A stretch of DNA of 9,638 bases. Source: an uncultured Bacteroidota bacterium. GTDB lineage: Bacteria > Bacteroidota > Bacteroidia > Bacteroidales > P3. The stretch covers positions 1 to 9,638 of the forward strand of contig CACXCY010000023.1 of NCBI GenBank assembly GCA_902766265.1, given 5' to 3'. The notes beneath the pieces are model-generated. The model was not told the origin of the DNA. It saw only the letters and a program-made list of their open reading frames with translations, and searched no databases. Shown here one piece after another: positions 1 through 6,091 of the stretch. Position 1 is the first letter of the stretch. Each line of letters opens with the position of its first letter. A program made the position numbers and the translations under genes.

Positions 1-84
1 CAGATAGTCCACGAGCGTGGCAATGCCGACGTTGAATTCCTTGGCGGCTTTGTTGAGTCGTATGCTTTTCGGTTCTTCTGACAT
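1..84 (-). CDS. infB: Translation initiation factor IF-2, N-terminal fragment (cut by window edge)
   Basis: Only the first 28 codons are in the window, beginning MSEEPKSIRLNKAAKEFNVG. Seen: a short, lysine-rich start followed by a helix-turn-helix-like stretch (NKAAKEFNVGIATLVDYL), the pattern of the small IF2_N domain at the beginning of bacterial IF-2. Known: IF-2 is the GTPase that brings initiator fMet-tRNA to the 30S subunit and promotes subunit joining. The GTPase domains lie beyond the window. Its place directly behind rimP and nusA on the same strand is the classic gene order and is the strongest support for the call. The start has an unusually plain GGAGGG sequence just upstream, whereas the other genes here have A-rich leaders. 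Identity rests on few residues plus context. Confidence 0.87.
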   Translation of the reverse strand, partial: MSEEPKSIRLNKAAKEFNVGIATLVDYL

Positions 85-87
85 ATA

Positions 88-93
88 CCCTCC
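88..93 (-). promoter_or_regulatory. Shine-Dalgarno-like GGAGGG before infB
   Basis: On the minus strand GGAGGG lies three bases before the infB ATG (82-84), or four bases if the core is taken as GGAGG. Strong Shine-Dalgarno sequences are uncommon in this phylum and the spacing is shorter than the usual optimum, so its effect is uncertain. The 136-base nusA-infB gap shows no clear TAnnTTTG promoter, so infB is probably read from the rimP promoter. Confidence 0.5.
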
Positions 94-220
94 GTTATTT
101 GGAATAGTTGTTTGTTTTTGGTTAGAATGGTAAGGACATCAATGTGGTGAGTGGCGTGGCATGCAGTTAAGTGTTGCTGGAGTGGGTCGCCATTGCCTTC
201 CTCACACGGATATGCTGCTC

Positions 221-1462
221 TTACTCCTCTTCGAATTCGGCTTTGAGGATTTCGATAACATTGTCGATGGTCTCTTCCTCCAAGTCGGTGCGGTTGATGA
301 GTTCCTCTTTGGACAGAGCCAACACGCTTCTGGCGGTGTCGCATCCAATCTTGTAGAATTCGTCAATAATCCACTGGTCGATTTCGTCGTTGAATTCTTT
401 GAGGTCCACATCCTCGTAGTTTTCGTCAATGTCGCGGAACACCTCAATTTCGTAGCCCACCAGCCGGCCAGCCAATTTGATGTTGTGACCGCCCTTGCCG
501 ATAGCCAAGGACACCTGATCGGAAGCCATAAACACTTCTGCTTTCTTCTCCTCTTCGTTGATTCTGATACTGCTTATCTTGGCAGGGCTCAGCGCACGCT
601 GTATCATCACGTCTACACGCGGGGTGTAGTTGATGACGTCAATATTCTCGTTTCTCAATTCACGCACGATACCATGGATACGTCCGCCTTTCATACCTAC
701 GCAGCTGCCAACAGGGTCGATGCGGTCGTCGTAGCTTTCAACGGCAATTTTTGCGCGTTCGCCTGGTACACGAACGATGTTTTTAATGGTAATGAGACCG
801 TCGTATATTTCGGGCACTTCGGCTTCAAGCAAGCGTTCCAGGAAGATGGGGCTGGTACGGGAGAGGATAATGGAAGGGTTGTTGTTCTTCATTTCCACCT
901 TCAGCACCACAGCACGGATGGTGTCGCCCTTGTGGTAGCGGTCGTTGGGTATCTGTTCGCTTTTGGGTAGCACGAGTTCAATCTTCTCTTCGTCGAGCAC
1001 AAGAATCTCTTTGTTCCAGGGCTGGTACACTTCGCCAACCACGATTTCTCCTACCTTTTCTTTATATTTTTGGAAGATGAGCGACTTCTCGTAGTCCTGA
1101 ATCTTGCTCACCAGGTTCTGACGAATGGCCAGAATCTCGCGGCGTCCGAAGGCGCTCATGGGGATGGGCTCTGCGATGTCCTCGCCCACCTCGAAGTCGG
1201 ACTCTATCTTGATGGCGTCGGAATAGGCAATCTGGCGTTTTTCGTCTTCCACATGGCCGTCTTCCACGATGGTACGGTTGCGGAAGATTTCAAGGTCGCC
1301 CTTGTCGATGTTGACGATGATGTCGAAGTTATCCTCGGTGCCGTAGCGCTTGGTCAATGCCGAGCGGAACACCTCTTCCAGAATGTGCATCAGCGTTTCG
1401 CGGTCGATGTTTTTGAATTCTTTAAATTCCGAGAAGGAATCGGTAAGATCTAACGTCTTCAT
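221..1462 (-). CDS. nusA: Transcription termination/antitermination factor NusA
   Basis: 413 aa, the usual length for the short NusA of Bacteroidota. Seen: an N-terminal RNA-polymerase-binding domain (about 1-125), an S1 RNA-binding domain (about 135-205), KH1 with its loop GMKGG at 256-260, KH2 with IGKGG at 321-325, and a helical C-terminal part (about 360-410) resembling one acidic-repeat/helix-hairpin-helix unit. Known: NusA binds RNA polymerase and nascent RNA, affects pausing and intrinsic termination, and takes part in rRNA antitermination. It is the middle gene of rimP-nusA-infB, 51 bases after rimP and 136 before infB. The ATG at 1460-1462 is preceded by an A/T-rich leader without Shine-Dalgarno, normal for the phylum. 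No defect is visible. In other bacteria NusA acts back on its own operon, which makes the hairpin at 1983-2010 of interest. Confidence 0.97.
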   Translation of the reverse strand: MKTLDLTDSFSEFKEFKNIDRETLMHILEEVFRSALTKRYGTEDNFDIIVNIDKGDLEIFRNRTIVEDGHVEDEKRQIAYSDAIKIESDFEVGEDIAEPIPMSAFGRREILAIRQNLVSKIQDYEKSLIFQKYKEKVGEIVVGEVYQPWNKEILVLDEEKIELVLPKSEQIPNDRYHKGDTIRAVVLKVEMKNNNPSIILSRTSPIFLERLLEAEVPEIYDGLITIKNIVRVPGERAKIAVESYDDRIDPVGSCVGMKGGRIHGIVRELRNENIDVINYTPRVDVMIQRALSPAKISSIRINEEEKKAEVFMASDQVSLAIGKGGHNIKLAGRLVGYEIEVFRDIDENYEDVDLKEFNDEIDQWIIDEFYKIGCDTARSVLALSKEELINRTDLEEETIDNVIEILKAEFEEE

Positions 1463-1513
1463 TGGTATATTGATTTTTCTTAATTTTCTTGCTTGTCTTA
1501 TGGCTGTTGTCGG

Positions 1514-1957
1514 CTAAAAGGTGATAACGATTTTGGCCTGTTTCACGTCAGCGTAGCGGAACGTCACAGCTTCGGGTGCCGGTCCTTTCTTTGGTTTGGG
1601 CGGCAGGATGGTGCAAGTGTTGTCGTCGGCCTCTGTAAGGCGGCCTTCCACATGTTCCCCGTCGAAGGTGGTCACACTGAGTGTCTCGCCTATGTTTTTC
1701 TTGTACTGGCGAGGCATCTTCAAGGGCGAGTCCAATCCTGCGGAAGCCACATTCAGTTCGAAGTCCTCTTCGTCGCGGTTCAGGTTTTGCTCAATGGTGC
1801 GGCTTAGTTCCACGCAGTCGTCGATAGTCACACCGTTGTCTCCGTCTATGTCCACAAAGATGCGGTTGTCGGTCGTAACCTTGAGGTTTACCAAGAACTT
1901 GTCGCTGCCTTTCAACGCAGTGTCCACAACGTCCAATATATGCAGTTTGTCAATCAT
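1514..1957 (-). CDS. rimP: Ribosome maturation factor RimP
   Basis: 147 aa, close to the usual size of about 150. Seen: the N-terminal RimP domain with the motif FVDIDGDNGVTIDDCVELSR at about 34-53 and NVASAGLDSPLK at about 69-80 (the conserved EVSSPGLDRPL-type segment), then a small C-terminal SH3-like domain with EGRLTEADDNTCTILPPKP. Known: RimP (formerly DUF150/YhbC) is a cytoplasmic assembly factor for the 30S subunit. First gene of the rimP-nusA-infB operon. The start at 1955-1957 is chosen because the hallmark domain begins soon after it and the promoter lies about 65-95 bases upstream. Stop is TAG. Family assignment is firm from motif plus context. Confidence 0.94.
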   Translation of the reverse strand: MIDKLHILDVVDTALKGSDKFLVNLKVTTDNRIFVDIDGDNGVTIDDCVELSRTIEQNLNRDEEDFELNVASAGLDSPLKMPRQYKKNIGETLSVTTFDGEHVEGRLTEADDNTCTILPPKPKKGPAPEAVTFRYADVKQAKIVITF

Positions 1958-1982
1958 GTGATGCTTTTATCTAACTAATTAA

Positions 1983-2010
1983 AAAGGGCGTCCTTGTTGG
2001 GACTCCCTCT
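1983..2010 (-). terminator. Terminator-like hairpin in the rimP leader (possible attenuator)
   Basis: Read on the minus strand, arm AGAGGGAGTCC (2010-2000), loop CAACAA and arm GGACGCCCTTT (1993-1983) form 10 pairs around one A-G mismatch, with one further G-U pair among them, followed by more T and an A/T-rich stretch. It lies about 25 bases before the rimP start and only some 10 bases after the predicted transcription start, so it cannot end an upstream gene. A 5'-leader attenuator or mRNA-stabilising hairpin is the natural reading. Function is inferred. Confidence 0.5.
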
Positions 2011-2022
2011 CACTAAATCGTT

Positions 2023-2053
2023 TGCAAAAGTACGAAGGATTTTCCAAATAACC
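2023..2053 (-). promoter_or_regulatory. Candidate Bacteroidota promoter for rimP-nusA-infB
   Basis: On the minus strand TACTTTTG matches the phylum's -7 consensus TAnnTTTG, and TTGG lies 19 bases upstream in the -33 place (consensus TTTG). Transcription would start near 2016-2018, giving a leader of about 60 bases that includes the hairpin at 1983-2010. Matching element, spacing and position before the operon agree, but the start site itself is inferred. Confidence 0.6.
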
Positions 2054-2245
2054 AACCTTTTGACATAATAATTTCTTTATATGTATCATATTATCATGTG
2101 ATTCAACTGAATATGTTTTTGCATTTTTCATGTTCTTTTGTCTGTGATGGCTCATTTTCTGTCGTCAACGGAGATGAAATGTTGGTTTTCTGAGGTACTT
2201 TTGCTTGTTTTTGAGTGAAGGACGGTGTCATTCGGCTTTTATTTG

Positions 2246-2253
2246 TATCTTTG
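2246..2253 (+). promoter_or_regulatory. Candidate -7 element for the MBL hydrolase-thioesterase-mnmA operon
   Basis: TATCTTTG fits TAnnTTTG and would give a leader of about 37 bases before the ATG at 2297. No clear TTTG is present 19-20 bases upstream. A second match, TACTTTTG at 2196-2203, lies exactly 50 bases further up and could be an alternative. The rest of 2054-2245, between the divergent operons, is AT-rich and shows nothing else I can name. Confidence 0.45.
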
Positions 2254-2296
2254 CAATGCGGTTGACAGGGGCGTGACAACCCTTCCGCACTATGCT

Positions 2297-3124
2297 ATGA
2301 GTACGAAAATCACCTATATACACCACAGTTGCTTTGTTTGGGAAGGCCCGCGGACAATGGTAGTGTTCGACTATTGGTGCGACACGGAGGACCGCCGTCT
2401 GCAGCGCATGCTGGGTGCCACACAGAAACAGATTTATTTTGTGGTGTCACATTCCCACCAAGACCATTTCAACCCCGTTATCTTTGAATGGGGACGTGCC
2501 ACGGCTGATCCACCGCGGTTGCTCATCTCGCACGATGTCAGCAAACGCCGCCGTGTGCCCAAGTCGGTGCCTGTGACGGTGCTTCGGCCTGGCGACCACT
2601 ATGAGGACCGTCTGCTGACGCTTGATGCCTACCGTTCTACTGATGTGGGCATCAGTTCGGTGGTCACTCTCAAGGATGCGGCGGAAGGCGAGACGGCTGA
2701 CTCGGCTTTCCATGCGGGCGACCTGAACAACTGGTACTTTCCCGAGGGCGATGAGCGGCTGCATGTGTTGGTGCACGAGATGGAGGGGCTCTTTCTCTCT
2801 ACGGTGCGGGACATTCAACTGGACCATCCTCACGTCACCCACGCCATGTTCCCGCTCGACCCCCGTCTGGACAAAGAGTGGCTTCGTGGTCCTGCGCAAT
2901 GGCTGACACGTATCGAGACAGACCATTTCTACCCTATGCACACCTGGGGCTACCATGACAAGGTGCGTCAGGGTGTGGAGGAACTTGCCTACCTCTTCCC
3001 CCACACGCAGTTCCACTACAATGCCGACCCCCAGGCCGACAAGCTCTACGGAACCTATCGGCAGATTGTCGACGAGACGAGGCAGGAGGACAACGAACAA
3101 CTTGAAGAAAACGATATATCATGA
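2297..3124 (+). CDS. MBL-fold metallo-hydrolase (UlaG/COG2220-like)
   Basis: 275 aa. Seen: the metal-binding motif SHSHQDH at 51-57 (H52, H54, D56, H57), a second-shell FHAGDLNNW at 138-146 with the expected bridging Asp142, and a late PMHTWG at 213-218 with a candidate metal ligand H215. This is the order of ligands in the metallo-beta-lactamase fold. The N-terminal KITYIHHSCFVWEG resembles the small UlaG-like hydrolases. No signal peptide, so cytoplasmic. The substrate cannot be read from the sequence. A GTG at 2225 in the same frame would add 24 residues, but that stretch contains the candidate promoter, and ATG 2297 starts right at the conserved strand, so the shorter form is preferred. 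Its stop overlaps the next start by 4 bases (ATGA), so it is translationally coupled to the thioesterase. Enzyme class fairly sure, specific role unknown. Confidence 0.87.
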   Translation: MSTKITYIHHSCFVWEGPRTMVVFDYWCDTEDRRLQRMLGATQKQIYFVVSHSHQDHFNPVIFEWGRATADPPRLLISHDVSKRRRVPKSVPVTVLRPGDHYEDRLLTLDAYRSTDVGISSVVTLKDAAEGETADSAFHAGDLNNWYFPEGDERLHVLVHEMEGLFLSTVRDIQLDHPHVTHAMFPLDPRLDKEWLRGPAQWLTRIETDHFYPMHTWGYHDKVRQGVEELAYLFPHTQFHYNADPQADKLYGTYRQIVDETRQEDNEQLEENDIS

Positions 3125-3513
3125 TAACTCCAGGAATTACTGGCCGCCACGAGGTGGTGGTGACCGAAGAACTGACCGCAGCCCACGTAGGTAGCGGTCT
3201 TGCCCCTGTTTTCGCCACTCCTATGCTGGTGGCCTTGATGGAGCAGGCCTGCGCCGAGAGTGTGGCCCCCCTGTTGGACGAAGGGCAAAGCACGGTGGGC
3301 ACCCATATCGACATTGCCCATAGCGCCGCCACGCCGATGGGCATGAGCGTGTGGTGCGAGAGCTGTCTCATAGAGGTGGACCGTCGTCGGCTCACCTTCA
3401 GCGTCAAGGCCTATGACGAAGCAGGTCCTGTGGGCGAGGGTGTGCATGAGCGTTTCATTATCGACAATGCCAAGTTCATGGACAAGGTCAACGGCAAGAA
3501 ATCTGCCCGATAA
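3121..3513 (+). CDS. FlK-type hotdog thioesterase
   Basis: 130 aa, one hotdog domain. Seen: HVGSGLAPVFATPMLVALME followed by GTHIDIAH. The residues T33, E41, G60 and H67 have the same spacing as Thr42, Glu50, Gly69 and His76 of fluoroacetyl-CoA thioesterase FlK (8 between T and E, 34 between T and H, 7 between G and H), which are its catalytic triad and conserved glycine. Known: this family hydrolyses acyl-CoA thioesters. True fluoroacetyl-CoA use is restricted to fluoroacetate producers, so the substrate here is probably another small or aromatic acyl-CoA. It overlaps the MBL hydrolase by 4 bases and is 20 bases before mnmA, so it is part of one operon. Why a thioesterase should sit with a tRNA thiolase is not evident. 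Fold confident, substrate unknown. Confidence 0.85.
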   Translation: MITPGITGRHEVVVTEELTAAHVGSGLAPVFATPMLVALMEQACAESVAPLLDEGQSTVGTHIDIAHSAATPMGMSVWCESCLIEVDRRRLTFSVKAYDEAGPVGEGVHERFIIDNAKFMDKVNGKKSAR

Positions 3514-3533
3514 GGGATAACAAACACACCACA

Positions 3534-4619
3534 ATGACCATTGCAGCACTTGTATCGGGAGGCGTCGACAGTTCCGTGGTAGTCCATCTGCTGAAGGAGC
3601 AGGGCTACAATCCTGCCATCTTCTATATCCGCATCGGCATGGAGGATGAGGAGGGTTTCATCGACTGCCCTGCCGAGGAGGACATTGAAATAACCTCCTA
3701 TATCGCCAAGAAATACGGCTGCCCTTTCGAGGTGGTCAATCTGCATCGTGAGTATTGGGACAACGTGGTGCGCTACACCATCGACACGGTGCGTCAAGGG
3801 TTGACTCCCCACCCCGACATGATGTGCAACAAGTTCATCAAGTTTGGTGCCTTTGAGCAGAAGTGGGGACGGGACTTCGACCGCATCGCCACGGGACATT
3901 ACGCCACCACCGACGTTGTCGACGGTGTGCAGTTTCTTGCCACGGCCAAGGACCCCGTCAAGGACCAGACCGACTTCCTTGCCCGTCTCGACAGCGCGCA
4001 GGTGCGCAAACTCATGTTCCCCATCGGTCACCTCATGAAGAGCGAGGTGCGCGACATTGCCCGCGCCGCCCATCTGCCCAGCGCCGAACGCAAGGACAGC
4101 CAGGGCATCTGCTTCCTCGGCAAGATTAACTACAACGACTTCCTCCGCCGCTACCTTGGCGAGCGGGAGGGCAAGATTGTGGAGTTGGAGACGGGGCGCA
4201 TCCTCGGCACCCACAAGGGCTACTGGTTCCACACCATAGGGCAGCGCAAAGGGCTCGGGTTGGGCGGAGGCCCTTGGTTCGTGGTGCGCAAAGATGCCGC
4301 CGACAACGTGCTCTACGTCTCCCAGGGCTACGACCCTGCCACACAGTACGGCACCGTCGTCAACCTCGCCGCGTTCCAATATCTCTCGAAGGACATCTGG
4401 CATCTGGTTCCCGACAGTTGTATCGACGTCAAGTTCAAGATACGCCACACGCCCGATTTCACACAGGGGCATCTCACGTTCCGTCGCGACCCTGAGACGG
4501 GTGCCGAGAGCTATCGCATCGATTCCGACATCCCCATCCAGGGCATCGCCGCCGGCCAGTATGCCACCATCTACGACAACGATGCCCACCTTGTCGTCGC
4601 CTCAGGCATGATTGTCTGA
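3534..4619 (+). CDS. mnmA: tRNA-specific 2-thiouridylase MnmA
   Basis: 361 aa, normal length. Seen: the ATP-pyrophosphatase PP-loop SGGVDSS at 8-14, NKFIKFG with C98 just before it (the first catalytic cysteine, in PDMMCN), the ATP-site GHYATT at 121-126, KDSQGICFLG at 188-196 with C193 (the second catalytic cysteine, persulfide carrier), and the C-terminal part with HTIGQRKGLGLGGGPWFV at 233-250 and the closing beta-barrel region. Known: MnmA adds sulfur to position 2 of wobble uridine U34 in tRNA-Lys, -Glu and -Gln, using ATP and a sulfur relay from a cysteine desulfurase. Last gene of the operon, 20 bases after the thioesterase. No relay gene (tus family) is beside it. Some Bacteroidota carry two mnmA copies; which one this is cannot be told. 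No missing key residue. Confidence 0.95.
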   Translation: MTIAALVSGGVDSSVVVHLLKEQGYNPAIFYIRIGMEDEEGFIDCPAEEDIEITSYIAKKYGCPFEVVNLHREYWDNVVRYTIDTVRQGLTPHPDMMCNKFIKFGAFEQKWGRDFDRIATGHYATTDVVDGVQFLATAKDPVKDQTDFLARLDSAQVRKLMFPIGHLMKSEVRDIARAAHLPSAERKDSQGICFLGKINYNDFLRRYLGEREGKIVELETGRILGTHKGYWFHTIGQRKGLGLGGGPWFVVRKDAADNVLYVSQGYDPATQYGTVVNLAAFQYLSKDIWHLVPDSCIDVKFKIRHTPDFTQGHLTFRRDPETGAESYRIDSDIPIQGIAAGQYATIYDNDAHLVVASGMIV

Positions 4620-4674
4620 AGCAATGCGGGGCTGAAGATTTGGGGATTTCATTTATATAGCGTGCCGTTAGGGC

Positions 4675-4731
4675 AGTAAGCCGCCAGGTAGAGCGCAGGT
4701 AGGGCGCAGGTAGTGTCCAGGTAGGGTGCAG
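4675..4731 (+). repeat. 11-bp tandem array, core AGGTAG
   Basis: Four units begin at 4686, 4697, 4708 and 4719: AGGTAGAGCGC, AGGTAGGGCGC, AGGTAGTGTCC, AGGTAGGGTGC. A degenerate copy (AGTAAGCCGCC) precedes them at 4675 and a partial AG follows at 4730. The period is exactly 11. It starts 55 bases after the mnmA stop and is not coding in any credible frame. Confidence 0.85.
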
Positions 4732-4757
4732 ACTGCTTTCAACCCATGGGTCATTCG

Positions 4758-4861
4758 AATTCCATTCGTATCTTCCCCGTATCTAATTCTTGTCTTCCTC
4801 TTATCTAATTCTTATTCTCCTCTTATCTAATTCTTATCTTCCTCTTATCTGGCTCTTGTTT
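4758..4861 (+). repeat. 11-bp/22-bp tandem array, core TATCT
   Basis: TATCT or a one- or two-base variant recurs at exactly 11-base steps from 4769 to 4857 (4769, 4780, 4791, 4802, 4813, 4824, 4835, 4846, 4857), with a weak copy at 4758. From 4780 the units alternate TATCTAATTCT and TRTCTTCCTCT, giving a 22-bp higher-order repeat with three full copies (4780, 4802, 4824). One copy reads TATTC. The reverse complement of the core, AGATA, resembles the AGGTA core of the array at 4675-4731, so the two arrays lie in opposite orientation. Confidence 0.85.
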
Positions 4862-4977
4862 GGGCATTGTTTTCGGGTGGCGTCAACTCGCGGGCTTGAG
4901 CGAGCATAGGAATCAAGTTTTCCGCGTCCCCCTTTTCTTGAGTACCTCCCTGCGGCAGTATGGATTATTGGAAATTC

Positions 4978-5008
4978 AAAGAAAAATCTGCATATTTTTC
5001 TTTTTTTT
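4978..5008 (+). terminator. AU-rich inverted repeat with T tract, possible terminator
   Basis: AAAGAAAAAT (4978-4987), loop CTGCAT, ATTTTTCTTT (4994-5003) pair perfectly over 10 bases and run into five more T. With a single G-C pair the stem is weak, so it could simply be AT-rich sequence upstream of the next promoter. If real it would end the mnmA transcript about 380 bases after the stop, placing both 11-bp arrays in its 3' untranslated part. Confidence 0.3.
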
Positions 5009-5096
5009 ATCACAATATAAAATATTGATATTATGCACGATATAAATCTTTAACATTTTTTAAGAGTATAAATCTCGCAGGGTTTTAAACTACTAA

Positions 5097-5104
5097 TACA
5101 TTTG
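5097..5104 (+). promoter_or_regulatory. Candidate -7 element before the DUF6266-like gene
   Basis: TACATTTG fits TAnnTTTG. The leader would be about 70 bases long and ends in an A-rich stretch right before the ATG at 5183, typical of starts without Shine-Dalgarno in this phylum. No convincing TTTG at -33. Confidence 0.42.
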
Positions 5105-5182
5105 CAGATGTCCAGACGGCGCTGGTGACAGTGCTCGAAGGATGTAGTTAAATCTAATATAAACATTTAAAAAAAATTACAA

Positions 5183-6016
5183 ATGGCTCACTTACCATTC
5201 AACCCCCTCAATCAATGGAGGGGACGCATCGGCGGCCTGGTTTACAAGGTCGTCGATGGCAAACAAATCGTAGTGCCCTACATGGGCGCACCGCGCAATC
5301 CGCGCACCGCGGCGCAGATGACGCAGCGGTCCAAATTCGCTCTCGCTGGGATGATCAGCAAGATTGTCCCTGCCGAAATCCTTGTCGGCATGAGAGGCCA
5401 ACGTTCGCGTCGCCGCAGGCAGTTCTTCGGCCACATCGTGCGGCATGCCACGACCACCCTCACCCCAGAGGGCATCACGGCATCGCTCGATGCTGCCGAC
5501 CTCGTGTTCTCGCAAGGCATGGCGTCCCCCGTCACCGTCAGCGGCGTCACTTCCAGCGACGGCGTGGTGAGCGGCACGGTCGACAACATGCCCGACACGG
5601 TGGACGCCCTCATGGTCATCGCCGTAGTCTACGACACCACGGCAGGGGTCTACACCCACACCACCTACGAGGTGCTGCCGGCCGACAACACTTCGGTGTC
5701 GCTCGACATCAGCGGCGCCGAGTCGGGCAACGTGGCGCACCTCTACGCCGTGCCGATGACCATCACCGACACCGGGCGCAGCTACTTCCGCAGCGCCGAC
5801 GGCGCCGAACGCAGCGCCACCGACGGGTTCGAGCTCACCATGCTGATGCGCACCACCGACGACTCGTACCAGTACGGGCAGTCGCAGTACCTGGCCTCGG
5901 TCGACCTCGGCAGCGGTGACAACGGCGGCAACAGTTCGGGCGGCAACGGTTCGGGCAACAGCGGCAACACGCCAGGCGGCGGCGGTGACGACAACGGCGG
6001 CGACCTCGGCGAGTGA
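5183..6016 (+). CDS. DUF6266-like protein of unknown function
   Basis: 277 aa. Seen: an N-terminal block GRIGGLVYKVVDGKQIV (14-30) then PRNPRTAAQMTQRSKFALAG (37-56), which is the G.I.G..VYK...G....R...NPRT..Q...R.KF signature I associate with DUF6266 proteins of Bacteroidota. A basic run RGQRSRRRRQ lies at 71-80. The middle (about 90-240) is rich in V, T, D and predicted strands and could hold a beta-sandwich-like domain. The end (243-277) is almost only Gly, Asn, Ser and Asp, a flexible linker-like tail. No signal peptide, lipobox, membrane segment or sorting domain is visible. The gene stands alone with its own promoter and terminator and is GC-rich compared with the AT-rich DNA around it. 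Family assignment comes from memory of the N-terminal motif; function unknown and none should be inferred. Confidence 0.72.
   Translation: MAHLPFNPLNQWRGRIGGLVYKVVDGKQIVVPYMGAPRNPRTAAQMTQRSKFALAGMISKIVPAEILVGMRGQRSRRRRQFFGHIVRHATTTLTPEGITASLDAADLVFSQGMASPVTVSGVTSSDGVVSGTVDNMPDTVDALMVIAVVYDTTAGVYTHTTYEVLPADNTSVSLDISGAESGNVAHLYAVPMTITDTGRSYFRSADGAERSATDGFELTMLMRTTDDSYQYGQSQYLASVDLGSGDNGGNSSGGNGSGNSGNTPGGGGDDNGGDLGE
5924..5953 (+). repeat. 15-bp tandem duplication in the tail of the DUF6266-like gene
   Basis: GGCGGCAACAGTTCG (5924-5938) is followed at once by GGCGGCAACGGTTCG (5939-5953), differing at one base, then by shorter GGCAAC pieces. It encodes GGNSS and GGNGS and suggests that the low-complexity tail grew by slippage. 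Confidence 0.7.
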
Positions 6017-6055
6017 CGCCCGCCACAGTCGGCCTGCCACCGTGGGCTCTAAAAG

Positions 6056-6083
6056 AAAGCGCCTCCCTCATCGGGGGCGCTTT
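6056..6083. terminator. Strong bidirectional intrinsic terminator between convergent genes
   Basis: AAAGCGCCTCC (6056-6066), loop CTCATC, GGGGGCGCTTT (6073-6083) form 11 pairs with one G-U. On the plus strand it ends in TTTTGTTGT and lies 40 bases after the DUF6266-like stop. On the minus strand it runs into TTTCTTTT and lies 9 bases after the Fur-family stop. It serves both convergent units. Confidence 0.88.
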
Positions 6084-6091
6084 TGTTGTAT

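Larger units (their letters stand above)
4620..5182. other. 563-base AT-rich intergenic region between mnmA and the DUF6266-like gene
   Basis: No credible gene. A 61-codon open frame at 4860-5045 has no recognisable motif and runs into low-complexity AT sequence. The region holds two 11-bp-periodic arrays (4675-4731 and 4758-4861), an AU-rich inverted repeat followed by a T tract (4978-5008), and a promoter-like element (5097-5104). The part 4862-4977 shows nothing I recognise. Confidence 0.6.

Noticed and set aside
161..970. 269-codon open frame on the plus strand antisense to nusA
   Set aside because: It lies wholly opposite the nusA region with its S1 and KH domains and shows no family motif of its own; a shadow frame of GC-rich coding DNA.
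2225..2296. GTG start adding 24 residues to the MBL hydrolase
   Set aside because: The added stretch spans the candidate -7 element at 2246-2253 and precedes the conserved first strand; ATG 2297 fits better.
3411..4589. 392-codon minus-strand frame opposite mnmA, and the 453-codon plus-strand frame 6974-8335 opposite the ATPase
   Set aside because: Both mirror well-supported genes with all catalytic motifs; their translations are compositionally odd and match no family I know.
5015..5030. AATAT-AAA-ATATT palindrome as a regulator site
   Set aside because: Short and expected by chance in such AT-rich sequence.
4860..5045. 61-codon open frame in the intergenic region
   Set aside because: No recognisable motif, ends in AT-rich low-complexity sequence and has no promoter or leader signal.
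5183..6016. DUF6266-like protein as a secreted or surface adhesin because of its Gly/Asn/Ser tail
   Set aside because: No signal peptide, lipobox or sorting domain is visible; the N-terminus begins directly with the family motif.
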